Shown here piece by piece: positions 20,764-33,036 of a stretch of DNA of 64,000 nucleotides; position 1 is the stretch's first letter; every line of letters begins with the position of its first letter. The stretch is from contig NC_054703.1 of assembly GCF_016097555.1 (NCBI RefSeq), positions 38,097,177-38,161,176 of the forward strand, written 5' to 3'. The translations under genes and the position numbers were made by a program. Under the pieces are notes generated by a model that saw nothing but the letters and a program-made list of their open reading frames with translations, made no database searches and was not told the DNA's origin. Source of the DNA: Gigantopelta aegis. Taxonomy: Eukaryota > Mollusca > Gastropoda > Neomphalida > Peltospiridae.

Positions 20764-21019
20764 AAGTTTGGTTTTGTTTAACGACACCACTACAGCACAT
20801 TGATTTATTAATCATCGGCTATTGGATGTCAAAACTTTGGTAACTCTGACTCGTAGTCATCAGAGGAAACCCGCTACATTTTTTTAATGCTGCAAGGGAG
20901 CTTTTATATGCACCATCCCACAGACAGGATGGCACATACCACGGCCTTTGATAAACCAGTCGTGGTGTACTGGCTGGAACGAGAAATAGCCCAGTGGGCC
21001 CACCGACGGGGATGGATCT
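20764..21019 (-). mobile_element. SINE, family A
   Basis: Tail and core complete. The head stops in the box B region (GGGATGGATC) at about 21019. Its tail end nearly touches the preceding family B copy. Confidence 0.87.
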
Positions 21020-21159
21020 ACACTGAAATAAAATGAAATAAGAGTGAAAAAAAGAAAAAAGTTGATAAATAACCAGCGTACTATGGACCAATTTTCCTTT
21101 TTCCGGTGCATAGGTGAATGTAAAGTACACTGTTGATAAACCTTATCAGTCGACAACAA

Positions 21160-21317
21160 CGCTAGAGATTATTTATTTGCTTATTTATTTTTATTATTAT
21201 TATTATTATTTCTTCTCTTTTTTTTGAAATTATAATAGTTTTTTTATTATTATTATTTATTATTATTAAAAAAAATGTCTATTTGTTTATTTTACTTCCT
21301 TCTATTATTTATTGCTT
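21160..21317. repeat. ATT-rich low-complexity DNA
   Basis: TTATT and ATT repeats lead into the 87-bp satellite. Nothing coding is seen. Confidence 0.8.
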
Positions 21318-24300
21318 CCTTTTTGAGGTAACATGTTTATTACTGTCATAACATATTATTTTTATTCTTGTATAGTGTGTATCCTATAACATTAATGTAA
21401 GGTAGTGGTACCATGGCCCCTGTTTATTACTGCCATAACATATTATTTGTATTCTTGTATAGTGTGTATCCTATAACATTAATGTAAGGTAGTGGTACCA
21501 TGGCCCCTGTTTATTACTGTCATAAGATATTATTTGTATTCTTGTATAGTGTGTATTCTATAACATTAATGTAAGGTAGTGACACCAGGCCCCTGTTTAT
21601 TAGAGTCATAAGATATTATTTGTATTCTTGTATAGTGTGTATTCTATAACATTAATGTAAGGTAGTGGTACCATGGCCCCTGTTTATTACTGCCATAACA
21701 TATTATTTGTATTCTTGTATAGTGTGTATTCTATAACATTAATGTAAGGTAGTGGTACCAGAGCCCCTGTTTATTACTGCCATAACATATTATTTGTATT
21801 CTTGTATAGTGTGTATTCTATAACATTAATGTAAGGTAGTGGTACCATGGCCCCTGTTTATTACTGCCATAACATATTATTTGTATTCTTGTATAGTGTG
21901 TATTCTATAACATTAATGTAAGGTAGTGGTACCAGAGCCCCTGTTTATTACTGCCATAACATATTATTTGTATTCTTGTATAGTGTGTATTCTATAACAT
22001 TAATGTAAGGTAGTGATACCAGAGCCACTGTTTATTACTGCCATAACATATTATTTGTATTCTTGTATAGTGTGTATTCTATAACATTAATGTAAGGTAG
22101 TGATACCAGAGCCACTGTTTATTACTGTCATAACATATTATTTGTATTCCTGTATAGTGTGTATTCTATAACATTAATGTAAGGTAGTGACACCAGGCCC
22201 CTGTTTATTACTGTCATAACATATTATTTGTATTCTTGTATAGTGTGTATTCTATAACATTAATGTAAGGTAGTGATACCAGAGCCCCTGTTTATTACTG
22301 CCATAACATATTATTTTTATTCTTGTATAGTGTGTATTCTATAACATTAATGTAAGGTAGTGGTACCAGAGCCCCTGTTTATTACTGTCATAACATATTA
22401 TTTGTATTCTTGTATAGTGTGTATTCTATAACATTAATGTAAGGTAGTGATACCAGGGCCCCTGTTTATTACTGTCATAACATATTATTTGTATTCTTGT
22501 ATAGTGTGTATTCTATAACATTAATGTAAGGTAGTGGTACCAGAGCCCCTGTTTATTACTGCCATAACATATTATTTTTATTCTTGTATAATGTGTATTC
22601 TATAACATTAATGTAGGGTAGTGGTACCATGGCCCCTGTTTATTACTGTCATAACATATTATTTGTATTCTTGTATAGTGTGTATTCTATAACATTAATG
22701 TAAGGTAGTGATACCATGGCCCCTGTTTATTACTGCCATAACATATTATTTGTATTCTTGTATAGTGTGTATCCTATAACATTAATGTAAGGTAGTGATA
22801 CCATGGCCCCTGTTTATTACTGTCATAACATATTATTTGTATTCTTGTATAGTGTGTATTCTATAACATTAATGTAAGGTAGTGATACCAGGGCCCCTGT
22901 TTATTACTGTCATAACATATTATTTGTATTCTTGTATAGTATGTATTCTATAACATTAATGTAAGGTAGTGATACCAGTGCCCTGTTTATTACTGTCATA
23001 ACATATTATTTGTATTCTTGAATAGTGTGTATTCTATAACATTAATGTAAGGTAGTGGTACCAGAGCCACTGTTTATTACTGTCATAACATATTATATGT
23101 ATTCTTGTATAGTGTGTATTCTATAACATTAATGTAAGGTAGTGGTACCAGAGCCCCTGTTTATTACTGTCATAACATATTATTTGTATTTTTGTATAGT
23201 GTGTATCCTATAACATTAATGTAAGGTAGTGGTACCAGAGCCCCTGTTTATTACTGTCATAACATATTATTTGTATTCTTGTATAGTGTGTATTCTATAA
23301 CATTAATGTAAGGTAGTGGTACCATGGCCCCTGTTTATTACTGTCATAACATATTATTTGTGTTCTTGTATAGTGTGTATCCTATAACATTAATGTAAGG
23401 TAGTGGTACCAGGACCCCTGTTTATTACTGTCATAACATATTATTTGTATTCTTGTATAGTGTGTATCCTATAACATTAATGTAAGGTAGTGATACCATG
23501 GCCCCTGTTTATTACTGTCATAACATATTATTTGTATTATTATATAGTGTGTATTCTACAACATTAATGTAAGGTAGTGATACCAGAGCCCCTGTTTATT
23601 ACTGTCATAACATATTATTTGTATTATTATATAGTGTGTATTCTATAACATTAATGTAAGGTAGTGATACCAGGACCCCTGTTTATTACTGTCATAACAT
23701 ATTATTTGTATTCTTGTATAGTGTGTATTCTATAACATTAATGTAAGGTAGTGGTACCATGGCCCCTGTTTATTACTGTCATAACATATTATTTGTATTC
23801 TTGTATAGTGTGTATCCTATAACATTAATGTAAGGTAATGACACCAGGGCCCCTGTTTATTACTGCCATAACATATTATTTGTATTCTTGTATAGTGTTT
23901 ATTCTATAACATTAATGTAAGGTAGTGACACCAGGACCCCTGTTTATTACTGTCATAACATATTATTTGTATTCTTCTATAGTGTGTATCCTATAACATT
24001 AATGTAAGGTAGTGGTACCAGAGCCCCTGTTTATTACTGTCATAACATATTATTTGTATTCTTGTATAGTGTGTATTCTATAACATTAATGTAAGGTAGT
24101 GATACCAGTGCCCTGTTTATTACTGTCATAACATATTATTTGTATTCTTGTATAGTGTGTATTCTATAACATTAATGTAAGGTAGTGATACCATGGCCCC
24201 TGTTTATTACTGTCATAACATATTATTTGTATTCTTGTATAGTGTGTATTCTATAACATTAATGTAAGGTAGTGGTACCATGGCCCCTGTTTATTACTGT

Positions 24301-27015
24301 CATAACATATTATTTGTATTCTTGTATAGTGTGTATCCTATAACATTAATGTAAGGTAGTGGTACCAGGACCCCTGTTTATTACTGTCATAACATATTAT
24401 TTGTATTCTTGTATAATGTGTATTCTATAACATTAATGTAAGGTAGTGATACCATGGCCCCTGTTTATTACTGTCATAACATATTATTTGTATTATTATA
24501 TAGTGTGTATTCTACAACATTAATGTAAGGTAGTGATACCAGAGCCCCTGTTTATTACTGTCATAACATATTATTTGTATTATTATATAGTGTGTATTCT
24601 ATAACATTAATGTAAGGTAGTGATACCAGGACCCCTGTTTATTACTGTCATAACATATTATTTGTATTCTTGTATAGTGTGTATCCTATAACATTAATGT
24701 AAGGTAGTGACACCAGGGCCCCTGTTTATTACTGCCATAACATATTATTTGTATTCTTGTATAGTGTTTATTCTATAACATTAATGTAAGGTAGTGACAC
24801 CAGGACCCCTGTTTATTACTGCCATAACATATTATTTGTATTCTTGTATAGTGTTTATTCTATAACATTAATGTAAGGTAGTGACACCAGGGCCCCTGTT
24901 TATTACTGTCATAACATATTATTTGTATTCTTGTATAGTGTTTATTCTATAACATTAATGTAAGGTAGTGGTACCATGGCCCCTGTTTATTACTGTCATA
25001 ACATATTATTTGTATTCTTGTATAGTGTGTATTCTATAACATTAATGTAATAACATATTATTTGTATTATTATATAATGTGTATTCTATAACATTAATGT
25101 AAGGTAGTGGTACCAGGGCCCCTGTTTATTACTGCCATAACATATTATTTGTATTCTTGTATAGTATGTATTCTATAACATTAATGTAAGGTAGTGGTAC
25201 CAGGGCCCCTGTTTATTACTGCCATAAATATTATTTGTATTCTTGTATAGTATGTGTTCTATAACATTAATGTAAGGTAGTGATACCATGGCCCCTGTTT
25301 ATTACTGTCATAACATATTATTTGTATTCTTGTATAGTGTGTATTCTATAACATTAATGTAAGGTAGTGGTACCATGGCCCCTGTTTATTACTGTCATAA
25401 CATATTATTTGTATTCTTGTATAGTGTGTATTCTATAACATTAATGTAAGGTAGTGATACCAGGGCCCCTGTTTATTACTGCCATAACATATTATTTGTA
25501 TTCTTGTATAGTGTGTATCCTATAACATTAATGTAAGGTAGTGATACCATGGCCCCTGTTTATTTCTGTCATAACATATTATTTGTATTCTTGTATAGTG
25601 TGTATTCTATAACATTAATGTAAGGTAGTGGTACCATGGCCCCTGTTTATTACTGTCATAACATATTATTTGTATTCTTGTATAGTGTGTATCCTATAAC
25701 ATTAATGTAAGGTAGTGATACCAGGACCCCTGTTTATTACTGTCATAACATTATTTGTATTCTTGTATAGTGTGTATTCTATAACATTAATGTAAGGTAG
25801 TGATACCATGGCCCCTGTTTATTACTGTAATAACATATTATTTGTATTCTTGTATAGTGTGTATTCTATAACATTAATGTAAGGTAGTGATACCATGGCC
25901 CCTGTTTATTACTGTCATAACATATTATTTGTATTCTTGTATAGTGTGTATCCTATAACATTAATGTAAGGTAGTGACACCAGGGCCCCTGTTTATTACT
26001 GCCATAACATATTATTTGTATTCTTGTATAGTGTGTATCCTATAACATTAATGTAAGGTAGTGGTACCAGGGCCCCTGTTTATTACTGCCATAACATATT
26101 ATTTGTATTCTTGTATAGTGTGTATCCTATAACATTAATGTAAGGTAGTGATACCAGGGCCCCTGTTTATTACTGTCATAACATATTATTTGTATTCTTG
26201 TATAGTGTGTATCCTATAACATTAATGTAAGGTAGTGGTACCATGGCCCCTGTTTATTACTGCCATAACATATTATTTGTATTCTTGTATAGTGTGTATC
26301 CTATAACATTAATGTAAGGTAGTGATACCGTGGCCCCTGTTTATTACTGTCATAACATATTATTTGTATTCTTGTATAGTATGTATTCTATAACATTAAT
26401 GTAAGGTAGTGGTACCATGGCCCTGTTTATTACTGTCATAACATATTATTTTTATTCTTGTATAATGTGTATTCTATAACATTAATGTAAGGTAGTGATA
26501 CCAGGGCCCCTGTTTATTACTGTCATAACATATTATTTTTATTCTTGTATAATGTGTATTCTATAACATTAATGTAAGGTAGTGGTACCATGCCCCTGTT
26601 TATTACTGTCATAACATATTATTTTTATTCTTGTATAGTGTGTATTCTATAACATTAATGTAAGGTAGTGGTACCAGAGCCCCTGTTTATTACTGCCATA
26701 ACATATTATTTGTATTCTTGTATAATGTGTATTCTATAACATTAATGTAGGGTAGTGATACCAGAGCCCCTGTTTATTACTGTCATAACATATTATTTGT
26801 ATTCTTGTATAGTGTGTATTCTATAACATTAATGTAAGGTAGTGACACCAGAGCCCCTGTTTATTACTGTCATAACATTATTTGTATTCTTGTATAGTGT
26901 GTATTCTATAACATTAATGTAAGGTAGTGATACCATGGCCCCTGTTTATTACTGTCGTAACATATTATTTGTATTATTATATAGTGTGTATCATATAATA
27001 TTAAGGTAGTGATAC
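21318..27015. repeat. 87-bp satellite array, about 65 copies
   Basis: The unit of 87 bp contains TAACATATTATTTGTATTCT, TGTATAGTGTGTATTCTATA, ACATTAATGTAAGGTAGTG and GGCCCCTGTTTATTACTG. Copies differ mainly at a few positions: ATTCT/ATCCT, CCATGG/CCAGAG/CCAGGG, and GCC/GTC in CTG(C/T)CATAA. Those variants recur in blocks, suggesting homogenisation in segments. A few copies carry short deletions (near 25042 and 25741). No long open frames. Confidence 0.95.
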
Positions 27016-27461
27016 CAGGGGTCCCAACCCTGGCATTACCGTATTTCTTTTCTGGGGACAATAAACTTTGAAAAAAAGTTTTTAAAAAAGAGTTTCTTTA
27101 TTAACATTTAGACGAACCAGTCACTACAGACCGATACGCCAAGAAGGGCGACCAGTCGTCACGTGACTTTACTACTGCCACGAAATCCAGAGCTGCACCA
27201 GGTAAGAGATTCCACATGCTTTTTATTTGTCTTCCAGATTCAGGCACAGATCCAGGCACAGATCCAGGAGTAGGCACCGAGACACGCACACCCCTTTTAT
27301 TTTCACTCATGTCAAAAAAACTATAATAAAAGTCCCCCACCCATTTCACTAAACCGTGGATCCGTCCCTGCTAAGTATTGTTGGACAGACAGAAAACTGG
27401 GTCTTTTTTTATACCAGACTGACACACATACTAATCGGCTACTGGGTGTCAGAAAGGTATA
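27016..27461. other. Satellite flank with poly(A)-like end
   Basis: The array ends in GGGGACAATAAACTTTGAAA plus an A-rich run (27055-27085), like the 3' end of a retroposed transcript. A minus-strand frame at 27101-27349 with a PGSVPGSVPESG repeat has no recognisable domain and is not called as a gene. Confidence 0.35.
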
Positions 27462-27740
27462 ATAACCGGCCTCGATAATGTTGTGGTTAGGCCAACGGGC
27501 ATAAGACTGGTAGGTACAGAGGTCGCAGCCCGGTACCGGCTCCTACACAGAGCGAGTTTTAACGACTCAATGGGAAGGTGTAAGACAACTACACCCTCTT
27601 CTCTCTCACACTACCACTACCGACTAACAGCTAACTCAGTGTCCTGGACAGACAACATAGATAGCCGAGTTGTGCGCCCAGGACAGCGTGCTTGAACCTT
27701 ACTTGGATATAGGCACGAGAATAAGTTGAAATGAAATGAA
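27462..27740 (+). mobile_element. SINE, family B
   Basis: The head CCGGCCTCGATAATGTTGTG has box B-like GAGGTCGCAGCCCGG. The body and the tail ACTTGGATATAGGCACGAGA are followed by short ATGAA repeats. Confidence 0.88.
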
Positions 27741-27879
27741 AATGGTATAATAACATAAATAAAATATACACATCCTTTTCTTTTCAGGCATCAATATAAA
27801 TATCTTACAAGCAAGATGGAATATGGCTGTTTATTTAAATATTTCATATCTATGTTGAACTTGTCCTTGTATTACTTTC

Positions 27880-29318
27880 AGAACCGACGAAGGATCCAGA
27901 AGAGCAGGTGACTAAAAAAGGACGCACTGGTTACTGCGACCGACGAAGGATCAGATCACTAATAAAGGACGCACTGGTTACTGCGACCGACGAAGGATCA
28001 GATCACTAATAAAGGACGCACTGGTTACTGCGACCGACGAAGGATCAGATCACTAATAAAGGACGCACTGGTTACTGCGACCGACGAAGGATCAGATCAC
28101 TAATAAAGGACGCACTGGTTACTGCGACCGACGAAGGATCAGATCACTAATAAAGGACGCACCGGTTACTGCGACCGATTAAGGATCCAGAAGAGCAGGT
28201 GACTAAAAAATGACTCGCCGGTTACTGCGACCGACTAAGGATCCAGAAGAGCAGGTGACTAAAAAAGGACGCACCGTTTACTGCGACCGACGAAGGATCA
28301 AGAAGAGCAGGTGACTAAAAAAGGACTCGCCGGTTACTGCGACCGACTAAGGATCCAGAAGAGCAGGTGACTAAAAAAGGACTCGCCGGTTACTGCGACC
28401 GACTAAGGATCCAGAAGAGCAGGTGACTCCAGAAAAAATAAAGGACGCACCGGTTACTGCGACCGACGAAGGATCCAGAAGAGCAGGTCACTAAAAATCA
28501 GATCACTAATAAAGGACGCACGGTTACTGCGACCGACTAAGGATCCAGAAGAGCAGGTGACTAAAAAAAGGACTCGCCGGTTACTGCGACCGACTAAGGA
28601 TCCAGAAGAGCAGCAGGTTACTGCGACTGACTCCAGAAGAGCAGGTGACTAAAAAAGGACGCACCGTTTACTGCGACCGACGAAGCATCCAGAAGAGCAG
28701 GTGACTAAAAAAGGAGGTTACGCGACCGACTAAGGATCCAGAAGAGCAGGTGACTAAAAAAGGACTCGCCGGTTACTGCGACCGACTAAGGATCCAGAAG
28801 AGCAGGTGACTAAAAAAGAACGCACCGGTTACTGCGACCGACGAAGGATCCAGAAGAGCAGGTCACTAAAAAAGAACGCACCGGTTACTGCGACCGACTA
28901 AGGATCCAGAAGAGCAGGTGACTAAAAAAGGACGCACCGGTTACTGCGACCGACTAAGGATCCAGAAGAGCAGGTGACTAAAAAAGAACGCACCGGTTAC
29001 TGCGACCGACGAAGGATCCAGAAGAGCAGGTGACTAAAAAAGAACGCACCGGTTACTGCGACCGACTAAGGATTGCAGGTGACGACGCACCGTTACTGCG
29101 ACCTAAGGATCCAGAAGAGCAGGTGTCAGGACCGCCTGCGACCGACTAAGGATCCAGAAGAGCAGGTCACTAAAAAAGAACGCACCGGTTACTGCGACCG
29201 ACTAAGGATCAAAAAGAGCAGGTGACTAAAAATGATGGCACCGGTTACTGCGACCGACTAAGGATCAAAAAGAGCAGGTGACTAAAAATGAACGCACCGG
29301 TTACTGCGACCGACGCGA
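27880..29318. repeat. 47/56-bp minisatellite, about 28 copies
   Basis: There are two interleaved unit types. A 47-bp form (CGACGAAGGATCAGATCACT, AATAAAGGACGCACTGG) is tandem at about 27940-28160. A 56-bp form (GGATCCAGAAGAGCAGGTGA, CTAAAAAAGGACGCACCGG) fills the rest. Mixed units occur near 28430-28510 and 29070-29150. All share TTACTGCGACCGAC. Stops in every frame rule out a coding array. Confidence 0.95.
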
Positions 29319-29382
29319 TATACGTTTGATGATTGCTTCCAAAGAAGAGAACCCTGAGAATATTTCATGTAAGATATAGGAG

Positions 29383-29465
29383 GCTGGGTGTAGCTCAGTC
29401 AGTTGAGTTCTCGCTTGAGGTGCGTGCGTCGCAGGATCGAACCACCTAGGTGGATCCATTCAGCT
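29383..29465 (+). mobile_element. tRNA-like SINE head, family C
   Basis: GGGTGTAGCTCAGTCAGTTG (box A) and GCAGGATCGAACCACC (box B area) form a tRNA-like head. The acceptor stem does not pair and there is no complete body, so it is a SINE head and not a tRNA gene. A longer family C copy is at 57555. Confidence 0.6.
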
Positions 29466-29696
29466 GACTGTTGCTTTGCTTAATGCTGGCTCTGGTCTTT
29501 GTGCAAAGGAAACGGATCCAATCATTTGAAGTCGTTGTCTCATCCATCCAATCACACTCTGACTGACATTAAAGTGCCTCGCGACTTCTCGTTGACTGTG
29601 TTCAACCTGTATCCGACCTACCCCATTGCCCTTCTCAACAGTAGTCAAGGCACGACGCATTTTTAACTGAAATGTGCGTGAATATGTGGATGGCAA
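29460..29696 (-). pseudogene. Tc1/mariner transposase, N-terminal fragment
   Basis: About 78 codons read RRALTTVEKGNGVGRIQ, then SQREVARHFNVSQSVIGWM and a GSVS..QRPEP tail. This is the helix-turn-helix DNA-binding start of Tc1/mariner transposases. The catalytic DDE/DDD domain is missing, since the frame runs into a SINE head at its end. Dead fragment. Confidence 0.75.
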
Positions 29697-29759
29697 TCAT
29701 GCACACTTTTATACCCATGTTGAGAACGCATTGCACGGGTAGAACATACATAATTTCAG

Positions 29760-29888
29760 ACATCATCCCACAGACTAGATAACACATACCATGACCTTTG
29801 ATAAACCAGTCGTGGTGCACCGACGGGGATCGATCCCAGACCGACCGCGCATCAAGCGAGCGATTTACCACATGAGCTACGCCCCGCC
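29760..29888 (-). mobile_element. SINE, family A, head-side fragment
   Basis: From CATCCCACAGACTAGATAAC to the tRNA-like head ending GAGCTACGCCCCGCCCC. An internal deletion removes the CTGGCTGGAACGAG block. Confidence 0.8.
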
Positions 29889-29889
29889 C

Positions 29890-29966
29890 CAGACAGTGAT
29901 AGCTATGATGTGTGCCCAAGACAGCGGGCTAGAAAATTAATTGCACGTAAGCTCAAAAATAAATAT
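29890..29966 (+). mobile_element. SINE, family B, tail fragment
   Basis: GTGCCCAAGACAGCGGGCTA and a degenerate TTAATTGCACGTAAGCTCAA tail match the last 80 bases of family B. Confidence 0.6.
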
Positions 29967-29971
29967 AAATG

Positions 29972-30262
29972 TAAAGTTTGTTTTATTTAACGACACCACT
30001 AGAGCACATTGGTATATTAATCATCGGCTATTGGGTGTCATACATTTTGTCATTTCGACATATAGTCTTAGAGAGGAAACTCGCTACATTTTGTTTCCAT
30101 TAGTTGTAAGAGATATTTTATATGCACCACCATCCCAAAGACAGGATAACACATTCCACGGCCTTTGGTATACCAGTCGTGGTGCATTAGCGGCCCGACG
30201 GGGATCGATCCCAAACCGACCGTGCATCAAGCGAGCGCTTTGCCACTAGGCTACATCCAGCC
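29972..30262 (-). mobile_element. SINE, family A
   Basis: Near full length, from TTTGTTTTATTTAACGACAC to a head ending ACTAGGCTACATCCAGCC. The GGCTGGAACGAG block is deleted. Confidence 0.87.
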
Positions 30263-31084
30263 TCTGGAACTTTAGTTAGTTAAGGTCATGCAAATTGCAT
30301 GCACGAGCTTATGAAACATTAATAACTGACGACGCATGCATTTGATATAGCGTTGTCGTGGCGTTAACGTATCAATATGTTCTAATGAAATTATCTTCAT
30401 GTTCTGTACAAGTTAAAACTATCCCTGTGGAGGGCCGTTAAACAAATAAGTAATCCAACTTTGCCATTTGTACAGTTGCTACCATTAACTGAACTATGAT
30501 TGAATATACCTGGGATAGCAAATGTGTTTCAAAAATCGAAAAATTAAATAATAATAAAACCATTGACGTCGTTAAATCCCACGGCAGGTCGCTTTTGAAA
30601 ATACGATCTGAAACTGATATGTTTCCGGTAACCTACACGATTCCGATTGCTTTGTATTTAAAGATTTTCTACAGCTGCTGTGTCTTTTTTAACAATGTAG
30701 TACATTTATATTTAATGAGATGCCTGTAAACGAATACCAGCTGAAACTAAAAGTTATTCTTTGCTACAGACATACAGGAATGACTTTAATCCTATGTGGG
30801 TTATTATGTTTCTAATATTTATAGTGGTTTTCAGCGCATCACTTGACTTTCCTACGAACCATAGAGCTATTTTCACTTTATAACAATATAATGTATGTTT
30901 CTCATTTCTTTATTTCTTTGTTAGGGCTGTTCAACCCGTAACAAGGATGGTGGGACAGCCATGCACATATACATACAGTTTTAATATATTTAATATCATT
31001 AACCATTTCAAAACACTTCCTAACCTCCAAGTGTTTCACAAATAAATTTACTTTAATTTTAATAAAGTACGTGAATTTTTGTAT
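30263..31084. other. Non-coding interval
   Basis: A short frame at 30496-30729 has no recognisable domain. The sequence is otherwise AT-rich. I see no gene or named repeat. Confidence 0.4.
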
Positions 31085-31884
31085 TTAAAGCCGCACACCC
31101 TAGTTCCATCCAGCGAAAATAAATTAACAAACTTAGATCACTTTTTTTATCAAATGGAGTGAAAAAGCAGGTTTTATATCGATAAATACCATGGGAATCC
31201 CCATGTCCCAATTGCTTGAAATAATTTTGAAAGTTTGTATTCTGATGTCACCGGTAGATGTCGCTCGAAGCACAACAATGCCTATGTCACGACAAATTTC
31301 AGACTTGGGGTGCGTTCTTTTCACCTCTCCTGGACATGTTCCAACTGTTCTGTCCTGGTTGTATCCCCTCTCCAGATATCGTAGAACTTAGCAAAATTAT
31401 TGCTTTTAAGGGTTTGTAACGTTTTGTATTGAGACATACTTGTCTGAACTTTATTGTTACTGAAAATGTTCACGGACTGTGAAGAAAAATCTCACAAATG
31501 AACAACAACAAATCGGATGTTGATTGCGCGAACCGTGCACGAGAAAACAAACCGAAACAAAATGATAACGGTCATGTGGTATACCAACGTCTGTGCCATT
31601 GAAATGGAAATATCCCGTCTAAAAATAGATTAGACCTTGTCTGCTCAACGGTTTTTTCTCAAACGTGTGTCCGTTTTTCAGAAATACGAAAAATGCATTT
31701 TGTGGTATTACAAACACCAGGATTACCAGGATTAACAAAAAACACTTCAGGTGAATGGAAATGTATATTATAAATAATAAACGGTCAGTAAAGTGCCATT
31801 TTATTTGTGAAAAAATGGGTTTAATAGCGAAAAACAACGCTGTAATGGTTAACAACTAGCCGTAACTAGGATGTGTCCCTTTAA
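31085..31884. mobile_element. TTAA-flanked non-autonomous element, copy 2 (complete)
   Basis: Bounded by TTAA at 31085-31088 and 31881-31884. The inverted ends are TTAAAGCCGCACACCCTAG (left) and TTAAAGGGACACATCCTAG (right, reversed), about 16 of 19 matching. The last 640 bp are nearly identical to 4125-4742. No transposase. The high identity between copies about 27 kb apart suggests recent spread. Confidence 0.75.
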
Positions 31885-32390
31885 GAAAATTATCATTTTA
31901 CATTTACGAGGATCACATCCGTAATACAATTTATATACAAAAAAACAGACATATTTAAACATACTCGTTTTGGTGTTGGGTGGAATTTGAAACGTTGCTC
32001 TTGTATTTCTTTTAAGTCATTCACGGTAGGAAGTAAAGTAATACAACGTTGTATGATGCAAGAGTAGCTGCATTGATATAATCATTAACAAATTCCTTAA
32101 AGGGACATTCCTGAGTTTGCTGAATTGTAAAATGTGTCTGTCTAATAAACTATTTCTACGATTAAACTTATATATTCAATATATTTTCTTGTTTAGAATA
32201 TCAGTGTCTGTATATTCAATGTGTTTCTGATCGTCTTAATGTTTGTAAGAAGCTCAAACGGGATTTTGTCTTCAAATAATATATTTGAGGAAATAAAATG
32301 AAATATAACCTAGTACCAATATTAGAACGATCAGGAACATTTTTAATATACAGCCACTAATATTTTATGCACAAAATATATGTATAGGAT

Positions 32391-32495
32391 AATGTCCTCA
32401 AACTCACGATTAGTTGCGCGGGTGAATCTCGTTTGAGGCCGTTAGGCCGAAAACGAGATTCCCGAGCGCAACTAATCGTGAGTTTGAGGACATTA
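32391..32495. repeat. Hairpin at the left end of the Crypton-like element
   Basis: The left arm TCCTCAAACTCACGATTAGT continues to TGCGC. The right arm GCGCAACTAATCGTGAGTTT continues to GAGGA. The inner AATCTCGTTT and AAACGAGATT also pair around GAGGCCGTTAGGCC. Near-perfect arms of about 40 bp. Confidence 0.88.
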
Positions 32496-32621
32496 TGCTA
32501 TTTAAAACAAAGTACCCTCACAAAATTCTCCAACCAACTAATGTGCATCCAAAAATTACATAACCCACAGGTAACTGAAACGGACGAGACACGTGACTTA
32601 ATACCGCATGTTGTCCGTGCA

Positions 32622-32677
32622 TAACTATTTGAGGTTTGACCACGTGACGTTCAAGCACGTGCAAAACTATTTGAGGC
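32622..32677. repeat. Subterminal AACTATTTGAGG motifs, left side
   Basis: ATAACTATTTGAGGTTTG at about 32621 and AAACTATTTGAGGCGTTC at about 32663 match, in opposite orientation, the CCTCAAATAGTT words at about 34666-34770. They could be recombinase-binding sites or promoter elements of the gene that begins downstream. Confidence 0.5.
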
Positions 32678-32713
32678 GTTCATTACCAAACACGTTGAAA
32701 AGAGCAATTCGAT

Positions 32714-33036
32714 ATGAACGAACAAACCGACGACGATTTATTTGTAACACAGAACAGTTTTAACAATTCAACTGTCGAACTAGATTTGAATTCCGAATTT
32801 GATTTTGTGCCTTTTTGTTTTGTCCTTTAGAAGACAATTTTATAACTAATTTTGATTTAGGCAGTTTAAACAGTGAGTTAGCAAGTAACGCTTGTGACGG
32901 TGAAAGCAATGACATTAACTTGTCAAACTTAAATCCAACTAATTCCGATGAGGAAGTTTTGCAGGCTACTAATGCCATAGAAAGCTAACTGAAAGATGAA
33001 ACATTACGCTTCGGCACACCACTCTCAAAAAGTGAA
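32714..33036 (+). pseudogene. Decayed N-terminal region of the Crypton gene
   Basis: ATG 32714 reads MNEQTDDDLFVTQNSFNNST and stays open to a stop at 32828-32830. An asparagine- and acid-rich continuation (NFDLGSLNSELASNACDGES) in the next segment reaches another stop just before LKDETLRFGTPLSKSE, which runs into the intact part at 33037. Composition is uniform across the pieces, so this is probably the original N-terminus with a few breaks, or the gene starts at 33037. Confidence 0.45.

Noticed and set aside
27101-27349. Minus-strand frame with PGSVPGSVPESG
   Set aside because: No domain, no splice context and a short internal repeat. Not enough support for a gene.
27840-27900. Splice acceptor (TATTACTTTCAG) leading into the minisatellite as an exon
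   Set aside because: The sequence after it has stops in every frame within one unit.
27880-29318. CRISPR-like or coding repeat array
   Set aside because: Units are contiguous with no unique spacers, and stops occur in all frames. It is a minisatellite in a eukaryotic genome.
29383-29465. Possible tRNA gene
   Set aside because: Has box A and box B words but no paired acceptor stem or complete cloverleaf. It matches a SINE head.
30496-30729. 77-codon plus-strand frame
   Set aside because: No recognisable domain and AT-rich composition like its flanks.
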